NCBI GenBank assembly: GCA_024529925.1
Contig: JAFEUB010000717.1
Span: 1,031,661-1,095,660, forward strand
Reading direction: 5' to 3'
Origin: Ophthalmolycus amberensis
Taxonomy: Eukaryota > Chordata > Actinopteri > Perciformes > Zoarcidae
DNA length: 64,000 nucleotides
This document shows, piece by piece, positions 37,900-49,600 of this stretch. Positions within the stretch are counted from its first letter, which is position 1; each line of letters begins with the position of its first letter. Under the pieces are notes generated by a model, which was not told the DNA's origin, searched no databases, and worked only from the letters and a program-made list of their open reading frames with translations. Both the position numbers and the translations under genes were made by a program.

Positions 37900-38060
37900 G
37901 TGGGCTAAGGATCTCTTGAGAAATCATCAGACCCATCCTCGGTTAGCACTCAATTGGCTCTGCAGTGCTCCGACAGTGAGGTTGCCATGGCAAATCTCAT
38001 TTGCATGGCGCAAAAAGACACCTGAGAAGATGAGGCTGGCACCTGGCCAAGTTCATACAG
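37900..38060. promoter_or_regulatory. Possible conserved intronic element with octamer
   Basis: The POU octamer ATTTGCAT (37999-38006) lies beside GCCATGGCAAATC and CACTCAATTGGCTCTG in a repeat-free block. Confidence 0.25.
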
Positions 38061-41000
38061 GGACAGCGAGTAAGGACGGTCCACATGCAATTTTGACTCT
38101 AGGCTGGATCACAATTAACAGGAATTCAAAGTTGGATCTCATTAAGACAGAAGGAAATGCTAATGGAAAAGTACTGCTGTTTGCTGGGCTTGGACGAGGG
38201 CCAGATATGACTTAAAGGGATAGATCGTATGTGTATGGACACACTAAACAGCTGAGTCCACATCAATCATCAGCCTCATGCAGCACATGATGATTCTAAA
38301 AGGTTTAGGAAATATAGTAATAATAGTATGGTAATATGCAGAATATGTTCATCACTGAACTAAAGAGACAGTATTAAGTGAGTCAAACTACATTGATGAA
38401 GAAGCAGAGTGGGGGTTTGAACTACAAGTGTTGCTGGAGTTTTGACATCTTCATAACATACTACTTATCATGAGATCATCTCTGAGAAATAAAAAACAAC
38501 CTGAAATGATATCCTGCTATATGGATTAGAGAATGGTTAAGTATCTTGGTAGCGAGGACACCATGCTGCAAGGTAAATATTCAACAGTTTGCATCACAGG
38601 TTGAATTTTGCTGCGTGTTGCTGCCTTAGAGCTGTTGTCGAGAACCTGTCTAACACTTCTCCCTGCCTGGGTCTATGATTACAGGTCTATTTTAAAGCTG
38701 CCCCCGCTTTAGCTGGAACACGTTGTTATCTTCAGAAAGAAGCTGTCACTGGAATGAACCACGGCACTGGCTAGACTTGCAACAACACCCCGGCACAAAG
38801 GCCTCTACAGTCTATTCATGAGTTTGAAAACACAGTGACTGCTGTGTACAAGTTGGCCTCAGATAGGATGGTGCCCATGCAGTGGCAAGGCACCAATAGT
38901 AAAAAGGAGTGCATATAGCATGGTGAATAATAGCTGTAGAATAGAGATCAGCTGTGTGCTCCTCCAGCAGATACAGACAGCTACGTGCTTAACACAACAC
39001 TAACAATGGAGCAGTGCACAGTTTAAAAAAAAAAATCTGACTTACTGTAGAACTTAGTGTGGTATAATTTATATCAACTTTTAGTTTGATTCAAGTTCAA
39101 ATCAATCCTAAATGGCTAAAAATCTTTATTCCATAAAAATGATTTCTTTAGTCAGCGAGCTGCAGACAGTAACCATCCAATTCTAATCACCACCGAAATT
39201 GCGGTGATCCTTTAAATGACGTTTCAAAAAATCTTGATAACAATTAACAACTGAGCGAGATGTTACAAGGAAACGTTCCTGCTTAATCATGCTCCACTGA
39301 TGTCAGTTGTAGACCTCAACAGTGGGAATATTTAATAGGTTTCTGCTAGTGGCTGTTAAAATGACGAAAAACACCAGGAAACGACTGGGAATTGTTGAAA
39401 AATAAATGTAATTTTCTACATTAAATTAAAATGTTTGTATTTTGATTAACCTCTTGAACACCGAATAATGACTTGCATGGCATTTATGACCTCATGTTTG
39501 TATCATTTTTCAAACCGTATGTTCAGAGAGGAACCTTTGAAAGTTCTCCCTTTCATCCGAGTTCTCTTAAACAGTAACAATTAAAAACCCAAATGAGCTT
39601 TTTTAAACATGGCTGCCTTTCGCCTCCAGTCACATCTGTTATCCATCCAATTATAACACTCACCCGAGGACAACACGTTAAAGGGATTCTGGAGGCTTGA
39701 CAAATCACGTGCGTCAGACATCCAAAATGAAAAGTCTCATTTGGGACACCAAAGCTTTTTTTGAGTTCAGTTCAAATCAAAGCAACTCAGAAATTAATTA
39801 TTTATTTAAGAATCTATTTATTAAAGATTGTGGCTGAACTGGAATGATCAGCAAATATATTTTTTAATATCGACTCCCCATTTTATTGCTAAACAGGTAT
39901 GGAGTGTATATGTACAGTATGTAAGCAATAATATGACATGTGTAATTCAATATTTAGCCAGTTATCTGTCTGCAACACAACAAGGGTTACTCCAAATGCA
40001 ATAATATCCGTCATATGATTGAATAAAACACTAACAGAATCACTCATTTCATGTTGAAACAAAGTTTCACGACATTACCGCACTGCCCACAACATTTGTG
40101 GCAGTGCCATACATTGTAATCTAAACAACAATATTTAAATGTGATCTCAGCGCTCTAGTTTCTCCATTCTATTGAGATCACAGTTACACTAAACTTGATT
40201 AAACTTGAATCATATCAACTGCAATGTAACAGGCTGAGACAGCAACACTTTGGTGTTGGGGTGATGTGATGCCCCGTTGACCGCTTATGATACAGTTCAA
40301 ACATGCTACTGATCACTCTGTATGTCTGACGTGTGGACTGCAGCTGGAGGAGTTGATAAATGAAGTAGCATGAAGTTATCACAGAGTAAGATCAGAGCTG
40401 CAGATAAAGAAAGAGAAAGAAGATTAAAAATAAATGCTGAAAATGAGGGTCAGGTGACATAAGTTAGGAGGAATGGAAGCCATTGGAAAAGCAGGGGCAA
40501 AGAATGCTGATGTGCTGAACCATGTCACTTAGCAAAAACAAAGAACTAAATCAAAGGCAGGATATATACGTTTGTCTTATAGCAAGTGATAAATGATTTC
40601 ACACCTACACTTCTTAAGGCGTAGATTATATTTAATCACAAAGACGTAGCAATACATCTTAGAATCGTCCTAAAGAGAAACCAAGGAAAAATACAGAGGT
40701 ATAGAACGCAATCACACTTTCCACTGAGGCAGCTCATTGGGTTTCTCTTTCTCATCTCGCGTTCTGCTTCTGTGCACATCCAGGGGAGAAACACAAGGTC
40801 TCTTGTGAGGCCCGTATTCCACATTGTGACCCCCTGAGCTCGTCCATCACCCAGTGCTCCACGGACCACTTAATAACCCAGCTATTGAGGCTAAGCCGCA
40901 GCCCACATAGTAGACATTCCTCTAGAGCCCGAGACCACGGATACTAGGAAATATTTAATTACACTGGCGCACCGACCTGAGGCTTCTCCCCTACTCTGAT

Positions 41001-41702
41001 GCCACAGAGCGGACTTCCCATCAGCCTTTCATGTCTCCCTACTGGTCATGTAAAACCTGAACTGATTGTGTTGCAGCAGGACTCCACCAGGCTCAAAGCG
41101 AAAACTGAAATATTCTCATAAACATTTGGTTGTTGGCTTGCATTTATTCACTGGAGGAATAAGCAACAAAATACACATAAAATAAGGTACCGGTAAATAT
41201 GTCTGCCGATTAAAGCGAGAGACAAAAGAGGCGTTGTGTAAACTCATTATTTTTAAGTACAATTTCTTAGCTCAGTGTGAAAAGAGATGAAAATGCAGAG
41301 AAAACCTGCTGCGTGTGCCAAAACTCTGGTGAGTGTTAATACACGAAGACCTCATTGCAACCTAATCTGGATATAATCATAGTATGCGCCGGTATTTCAA
41401 ACAGTCAAAACAAAGCACATTCCTCAACACTTACTTCTTCAAGATGACCTAAACTGAAGTGCTTGGAACAGAACTCTTCAAACCAAAAGCAACCTGTGTC
41501 AAACCTGGGTCACATAGTTTTAGAAAGAGATGGTTCGTGATAGCCTTTTTTGTGGGAACACGACGTTTGGTGCCTTTTGATCATTCGCATGAGGTCGAAT
41601 GAGTTAAAGCATATACGCTGCCCGTCTTACCTTCATCTTCAAACATATCTTTACGGAAAATTTCAGGTGTTCTTTATGTCATTTCTCCTATTAAACTTAA
41701 CC

Positions 41703-41800
41703 CAGGGGTGAAAGTAGGTCAATATGATACGGGACTCTGTACCACTGAAAGATGAAGTGGTGGTACACAGTACCGGGAAGAGGGGACGGGAGCTGCCTGC
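41703..41800 (+). mobile_element. Possible relic hAT end (CAGGGGTGAAAGTAGG)
   Basis: CAGGGGTGAAAGTAGG followed by GATACGGGAC and an internal GTACCACT...AGTGGTGGTAC inverted repeat resembles a hAT terminus. No second end was found. Confidence 0.3.
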
Positions 41801-44725
41801 CAAACACATACAACAACCCGTCACCTATCACTCTTTCAACAAGAGAACACATCTGCTAATGTTTAGGAGAGGCTGCGTTTTCAGCTAGGTTTGTCGACAA
41901 AATAAGTTGTGATGTTTCATGATGTTCAATTTTAATCCAACAGACAGCAGGTCAAACAAACTCTGTACTCTGCTGGGATAACAGTGTGCATGTGCATCTT
42001 TACTTCCGAAACACTTGTAAACTGTTAAACCGCTGTCAACAAATTTTGTTGTAATTCTCTTCTAATTAAAAAAGAAATTGCAATTTTGAAAGTTTTAACA
42101 TTCCCAAATTATTCTGTTGCACTTACACCATTTAAGTCAAGTGCTTTCTAATTTCTTACTGCACCATACAGGTATTAAAAACTGAATGTGTGTGTTCTGG
42201 GATACTTGAAGCTGGGGGTGGAAGAAGAGCAATATGAAGCGATGGAGGTTGCACTTTCACCACTGACTAAATCCCAACTTGCGGTCATTGTATCTCCCTA
42301 ACAAACCTCCATTACTAATGGTCACTCTGGAGATACAGCAGTATTTACCTCTTGTCTGGGTGGTCTGGGCTTTTGGTTCTGTGATGTTAGCTATCTGGAA
42401 CATTTAAACCTACGATTTGACTACTCTAATGTATCTATTATCCCAATATCTGAAATTGTTCAGAGCTATTACTGAAACGTCTGTTGGAGTTGGATTGAAT
42501 ACTGGTGAGTCATCTCCTGTGAATTCTACCTTAAGCCCAAAAAAGTGAAATCCAATGATGAATCAAAGCATTACGGTTCAGGCTTGTTTCCAGATCTCAT
42601 TTCCTGGTCCAGCTGTTCTCTTTTAGACGAGGTTTAGTGAAGAACCGTCTGTATTTGATATGGAGGGAGAGACATGGAGACTAATATTGCACAATCTACC
42701 TCAAATATTCGAGAATACAGTACATACTGGGTTTAAAGAACTCCTAAAGAAAGCAGACAAGGTTCCCTGTCATGGTTTCCGATTGGTAAACTCAGAGAAA
42801 GAGTATAACAGCAGAAAGCCTTTTTTGAATTGTTAAGAAAATGACTGCATCATGTAGTACTATGCTGCAGGGCACTTTGTTCTTTCAGCGTAGAGACACT
42901 GTCTACTTTTCATAAGATAAAGCATCTGCATTTGTTGCGTCTGTGTCCTCAGGATGTGCTTTGGCGAAGAGGATAACATATCTTATGTATCGAACAACAC
43001 AGGTATAGTAGCCTCTACACAGTAGTGCGTTTGGATGATAGTTGCAATCACAATTCCTACCACGTACTGTGACCATGATTATATGGTGAAGTCAATATTT
43101 CATGTGGAGTAAATACAAGTTCACAAATTATAAAATCTAAATCTATACTGAAATCTTTGGACCCCGGTACTGTGATCAGCAAGGACAACTATGCTAATGC
43201 TTAAAAACCGACCTCCGAATTCATCCTTTGTGATAAAAGACCACACTGAAAAGCTGAATGCTCTGCAAACAAGTGGATGAACGTCACTGCTACACCTGCT
43301 ACACCTACCATGGAAATCTTTATTCAAGCAAAAAACACAGCAGCAGTAATACCTGTTTAAGATTTTGACTTTTTGGCAAAGTTTTGGAGTACATGATAAA
43401 TGAGGCATGTCTGCAAGGAGGGCTGGATGGTAATGAGCATCCATCAGTCTTCCTCACCGGAAATCCAAACTACAGTAGGATCAAGGTCATGAAGACAGTC
43501 AACTGAGCCACACATTGTTAAAAGCATCCCTTTACACAACAGAAGGCTCCATTGTGTCTGGAGGTACTATAAAAGCATTTTTAATTCAAGAATTTTGGAT
43601 TGTTTCCTTTACCAACTGTAGCTAAACAGCGAAAACGATCACTATAACAGGAGCCCAGGAGATGTATGCCTCTGCTCTGCTGGATAGCTCTTTCCCCATA
43701 TACCGGCCCCGTACAGAATGTCCTGTCTACTATCACCATAGTGATCTAAAAGATGAGACAGATGACATAACCTGATCTCCAAAATGACGCAATGGTGACA
43801 GATGTGTGCAGTTAAAAGGTGCGTAGGACACATGTGTATTGTATTAAACTGGAAATTGATAATTAACTGAGGCGTCATTCCCAAATTGACTTGTTCAGTA
43901 GAAAGAAGTCTAAGGAATAGTGGAAGGTTAACCCAAACGTGAGGGAGACTTAATTTACGAGGTTATTAACACTCCACTGCACCAGGATGTCCATCCCCTG
44001 TTGCCTTTACTGTTGTTTTAAACCCATATGTCCTGTTCTCTGGAACATTTGGTCAAGGTGGAGAGGAGGATGGAGAGGAGGATTTATGTGTGAGGCAACA
44101 TCAGGCTCGACTTAAATATTGCTTTCTTAACTTTGAAAAACAAAATGTAACAAATAAATACAGATATAAATGTACTGAATTGTTATGAATTAAACCCAAA
44201 CCAGCCATTTGAGTCAGTATCGGAACGATGTCGGTACATCTCTGCTTTATCTGTACATTGATTAATGTATGATTTGATCTGTAGTGAGGTATGATTTTGA
44301 GCAACTAAACTTTAAAGAGTATGAAAACTAGAAGAAAGCACTTTGCATGCTTGCTGCAAGTGCACGAAGGAGATAGTGGAGTGACCCTAAAGCGGTGAAA
44401 TATTGGCAAAGCTCATCAATGCAACAATAACAAACCTGAAATCGAGATCAATACTTTCTTCAAGTATCCAATTAGGGCTGCTGGCTCACTCACTGGATAT
44501 TTATATTGGTTTTCAGTCACTTCCCTCATTAAGGACACCTGTGTGGCTGATTTACCAAACTTCTAATTTGTCTTCAAGAGAAAGTACCAGAAAACAAAGG
44601 AGCGATGTATTCTCGCTCAACTCTTAAACATCTTAAAGACAAAGTCCTTGGCAAACACAAACAAATGGGGGAATCTGGTACAGTACATAAACTACACCTG
44701 GACAAACATGTATATGTATAGATAT

Positions 44726-45214
44726 TAGGGGTGTAACGGTTCACAAAATTCACGGTTGGGTTCGGTACGATACAGTGGAGCCACGGTTCGGTACGTTTCG
44801 GTACAGTAGAAAACTATAAATGCCAGAGAAATGTACTTGATTTTAAAATATATTTATTCATCATCATAAAGTTATTCTTTGACTTTGAACAATGATGGAA
44901 CTACGGTATACCTGAGTGACCCATCTTCTGGGGTGTCTTCTTAGCAACACATAAACATAAAAAACAAAAACTGCTCCTTAATGTTATGTAGTATTGTTAC
45001 TTACATCTTGCTTACATCTTGTATTGTTACTTACATCTTGCAAAAGAGATTTTTAATCTCAATGGGACTACCTGGTTAAATAAAGGTTTAAAAAATAAAA
45101 ATAAAAAATAAAAATAAAAATTTTTATTCAAACGTATTCGGTTCGTCATGTGTACCGAACCGTGAGCCTCGTACCGAACGGTTCAATACGTATACGCGTA
45201 CCGTTACACCCCTA
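44726..45214 (+). mobile_element. Complete non-autonomous hAT-type DNA element, copy 2 (489 bp)
   Basis: This is the same family and orientation as the copy at 23645-24149, with the same TAGGGGTGTAACGG ends and interior. It has its own perfect 8-bp target duplication, ATAGATAT, at 44718-44725 and 45215-45222. It differs from copy 1 by one fewer unit in the internal tandem repeat, a short deletion after TATTTATTCATCATC, a few substitutions and a longer AAAAATAAAAATA stretch. The low divergence suggests fairly recent movement. It lies in the large 5' intron of stxbp6. No coding frame for a transposase is present. Confidence 0.9.
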
Positions 45215-45636
45215 ATAGATATAGATATATATCTCACATCCTGACCAATCTTTGTACGCCAAGCACAAACATGAAACTGATCTTGCTCCTCACATCTGAC
45301 TGAAAGTCGAAACTGCAAAAAAGCACAAATCCCAAAAAGTCTGAGATTTCCTGTACTGTGCCATCTCCGAGGTTAAACTCATCTCTGATGGATCAGAAGG
45401 AGTTACAGTGCGCACACACATCACTGTAGTTGTACAACTGTTGAACTGGCCTGCAGAGCCCCATAATACAGCAGCAAAGCCTCGAGTGGAAACCAGAGAA
45501 ATAGCATATATTTGCCTCAAAGTTCAAACATGAAAAAAATAAAATAGCTCAATATGGTGGACAATAGTAAAAACTACAATGTAGAAGCCAGGGCTCTAGA
45601 TTGAAAGCCTGAGATAAAAGAATGTATGATGTTATA

Positions 45637-46315
45637 TAGGGTTGGGTATCGTTTGGGTTTTTTCCGATACCGGTGCCTAAACGGTGCCTGAACCGATACT
45701 TTTTTACTTCAAATTGAACAATATATTAACTGTTAAAGTATACTATAAATATAAATAAATACAAAACACTTGGCTTCAAACTATAGCTTCAAACTTTTTA
45801 ACTATGAACAATATATTAACTGTTAACAGTTTAGAGTATACTTAAATAAATGTAAATACATACAAAACACACACACACCTCTGTACACACACTACAGCTT
45901 CAAACTTCAGCAATTATTTTGCAGCAATATGAGCATATTTTCCTTCTCTGGCAAAATACGACACGTCTCATGACTTATTTTATTTTACCAGTTGGTGGCG
46001 GTAATGCGCCAATTCGTCAGTTTGCCAACCGCCACTACACCTCAAAGGAGGAGGAGAAGAAGCTTTCGCGTGCCTGTGTTGTTGTGCTTATGAGCGGCAG
46101 CGCTAAGTACCCCGTTGTAATAATACTATGAGTGAGGAGCGGAGGACCGAGTCCTGCTGCCAGGACGGAGTCATCAGAGTAGTGTAAAAAAAGTATTTCA
46201 ATCGGCTCAAGCACCGAAAGGAGGCACCGAAATCTGCGTTACGTTTCGGTCCGGTAGGTACCGGACGTATAGGAACCGGTTCCATATTGGCACCGAGTTT
46301 CGGTACCCAACCCTA
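45637..46315. mobile_element. Second hAT-like non-autonomous element (679 bp)
   Basis: The terminal inverted repeats are TAGGGTTGGGTA (12 bp perfect). The flanking target duplication is ATGTTATA (perfect 8 bp, 45629-45636 and 46316-46323). Inside, a block containing GAACAATATATTAACTGTTA is present twice (near 45717 and 45806). A GTTGGTGGCGGTAATGCGCC module near 45990 is followed by an inverted GCCAACCGCC, a module seen in many fish repeats. The 71-codon frame at 45919-46131 is not recognisable as transposase. The element starts only 422 bp after copy 2 of the first family. Confidence 0.85.
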
Positions 46316-46415
46316 ATGTTATACTGACATGACATCTTTGGTGCATTGTTATTTTCTGCTCAGATTTAGAAAATAACCCTCTTGGTACCATTGAGGACAA
46401 ACACGTGCTCTAGTT

Positions 46416-46620
46416 CAGCGGTCCCCAACCACCGGGCCGCGGACTGGTACCGGTCCGTGGGTCATTTGGTACCAGGCTGCACAGAAAGAATAAATAACTT
46501 ATATTATTTCCATTTTTTTGTGCAGTATTAGATTAAATAATCTCTTACAGCTGCTAAATTATAGTCTATTAAAAATGCCCATTAGTGATTTGTTTTATTA
46601 CTCTTATTACCCTTCAAAGT
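46416..46620 (+). mobile_element. Fragment of a hAT (Charlie-like) element, one end only
   Basis: CAGCGGTCCCCAACCACCGG at 46416 is a characteristic hAT-type terminal sequence, followed by the GCCGCGGACTGGTACCGG region and an A/T-rich interior. No matching inverted end (TTGGGGACCGCTG) was found downstream, so the copy is truncated. The right boundary is a guess. Confidence 0.6.
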
Positions 46621-49600
46621 TTTTAAGCGTCTAGTTATTAAAACCCTTCAAAGTTGTTACCGTCTAACAGCCTATTACCTTATTGTGATCAAGACAAAGC
46701 AAAAATAGCTCAAAAGATCACTTTGAACAACAGAAATGAGAGCCACTTGCTGTCACCTCATATGGTTATGGAAACACACCCACACACACACACAGTGTCA
46801 TTGAAGAGCACAGATTGCTACTCTGCCAGGATGGATCATGAACATGCAGGAAGTTTCATTTGTTCCCTCAGTCATCGGGTTTCCATCTGGTCCTTCCATG
46901 GGTGGCTGATCCATGTAGCAGGAAAGCAGCTGGGGGTTGTGAGAATGACATTAAGCTATGATATCAATCTTTCTTTCCGTCTTCAGCATAATATTAAGCG
47001 CAAGAGGAAAAGAATGACAACCTCAACTCTTTTGGACTTCCGTTCAACTTGTAAAACTCACTTACAAGTGAGATGAGCATCTTTCAATAGCTACACTAAA
47101 AAGGAAAATGTTCAAACAATATCTCAGTTATTCTGACACCATCTACCAAAACAAAAAAGCATAAATGAAATACAATGTCCAACAGAGACACATTTTCTTA
47201 TATGCTCGTGCTTGGCATCCCACAATAACACCAGCATGTGCCGATACAGCGCTGTCAGGGAGTCTGCAGGGGTGCTGAGCCTTGCCCTTAATGTGAAATA
47301 CCAGAGCAGAGCCCACCCAGCGCCTGACAGAGGAAGTCTCCACAGTAGACAACTAGAGTCCCTGCAGTCTGCAGTCACCGGGCTGTTCAGCCACACAGCT
47401 GCCTGGAGAGAGTGAGATGCCAACTGTGCCAGTCCACATCCCATCTAACCTTTAAATCCTGATGAACACTAAAAGTTGCCTGACTGCCTGGATGGGCTGA
47501 ACACCTGCTATGAAAACGTTCTGTGTGGAGACATGATCTTTATTTATATAATGAATACAGTCATTTTATAAAGCAGTCCCTGCAGCACCTAAGCAACGGT
47601 TTGTGAAGATTAAGTAATTAATGTACGGTACGTATCATTACAACTACGACATTAAGCTCTTTGTGCAGAATTTCTCCCATCTTCTGGAACTGTATGTCTT
47701 ATATCATCCGGAATCCGCCTGTTTGCCACAATTGGTCTTAATAAATATATTAGTAGCATTTTGTTACGTATATATCATTACATGTGATTTTACTCTAAAT
47801 GTCCCTCTTTGTACAAGGTGACCACTTCATTTGACCGCAAAACAAACTACTGTATGAGTGCCCAACCAGCAACTGATCAGTTGCAAACATTTTGCCAGCT
47901 GTTATCCATTGGTAAGATTGGCACACGTCTTTATAGGGCACTGCTGCCCAGTAAATCCAGGATTACAGGTTGAGGAAATTCTAAGGCTCATAAAACTGCT
48001 TCAAAATCCTTTGGATTATCTAAAAAAAAAAAAAAAAATGTATTGTTGCCTTGCTTAAAACAAGATTGATTTTCTTACTTTGTGAAAAGTTGTCATTTTG
48101 AAGATAAATGGTTTCCATCACAGCAACCAGAGAACCAGGGAATAGGAGTCGCATTGAAATGAGGAAGCAGACAAGGTGCTCTACACTTCAAAGTTTAATA
48201 TTTAATGTTCACTTTGCGAGGTGAGATTATTGGTCAAAACAACACTTAAATAGAGTGCAACGTCTTAATATTTCTTCCTCAATTGATCCTAGTTTGGACA
48301 GCGGACCACATAGCATCTCAGATGTCTTTCACGGCTCCGGGCTCTGTGATTGAATTTCTCAGTGGCAGTCTGAAATCCTGGGGAAGGTGTGTGAGGTGGT
48401 GGGTGGGGAGCATATGGTGTTTTTCAGTGTCCTGGTGAGGTTCACGCCAGGCAGGAACTTTCCTACAGGGAGTGTTGTAGATACAGAGAAGGACTCCAGC
48501 TGCCCCTCTGGGTGACCTTCATTAGCACAATTAACATGCATGCCACTCACAGGCATGCAAGTCTGGTGTGAATTCTGCACTATACGCATGGGCAGAGGGG
48601 CATGACACAGCTGCCCAATGAGAAAAAAAAGTATTTAAGATATGGGTGAATCAAACTTTACTTTATATATATACACCAGGCCGTGAATTTATCTAAAGTG
48701 GCACATGGAGAAATGATATAAAACTATGTATCATTGCAAAATTAACTAATACTATATCTACGTTAAGACAGACGAGACCATGGTTGAGCCTAAATCAATA
48801 CACAGGCTATATTGCCATCCCTTGTGTGATCAGAGGTCAGTACACTAATGAGTTACCATGCAAACGGAAACTGTTGTAAACATCAGGCTCCACTTGCATC
48901 CATCTGTGCCCACTTTCAGGGTGAGGGAGTCATTGGGCACGTCCCCGACCAATGCCTTGTTGCATAAGACCCATGAAACTGTAAAAAGGCTAAATTGCAC
49001 TACTGTTTTGACTTTTTAATGTTTTCGCAATATGAATCCCCACAATAAACATATTGCAAAGGGCAACCGTACCAATGCAGACTCATGATAAAGCTGGCAG
49101 CTCCAGGTCCCCCTCCGCCTGCTGTACCAGAGCTGTAATAAAGCCCTCAACACCTGACTTAACTGCCAACAAAAGAAACACGGAAAGATGCAATAATATA
49201 GATGCAGACCAACTCTTATCAAGTGACAAGAAAAACCCTTCATTTCTAGAACAAGCCAGACACGAACTGCAGAGGTGCAGCTTTAAAGATTTTGCAATGA
49301 AGCAGTAGCGGGCATGATGTCACATACATCTAATTTCTTGTTAGCTTGGAATGATACAGTAACCCTACCAGGTTTTATAGGTGATTGTGTTTTTTTAGCA
49401 TGTTTTCTCAACATAACAATGAATGTCGGCGTGAAAATGACTGCGCATTTTATGGAGCACACAGTTCTTATTAAACCTTCATAAATACATAAATACACAC
49501 AGCACATTCTGCTTCTCTCTGACCTCCCCACAGCCACAGCGGGGAATTCAACACAACTCAATGAGGTCAGCTTGTTAGTATCGTCTGCATTTAAGTTAAT

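Larger units (their letters stand above)
33459..44717 (-). other. Large 5' intron of stxbp6, proximal part; no other gene seen
   Basis: No sequence encoding the expected first 51 amisyn residues was found on the minus strand here or further right. The stretch is AT-rich, with a G11 run followed by T9 (35743-35762), a dispersed repeat (36871-36990), two faint transposon relics and a possible conserved block (37900-38060). The remaining sequence (38220-41700, 41800-44700) shows nothing I can assign. Confidence 0.7.

Noticed and set aside
46408..46640. Near-match CTCTAGTT/GTCTAGTT around the CAGCGG relic as a target duplication
   Set aside because: There is one mismatch and no terminal inverted repeat next to the right copy. 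Probably coincidence.
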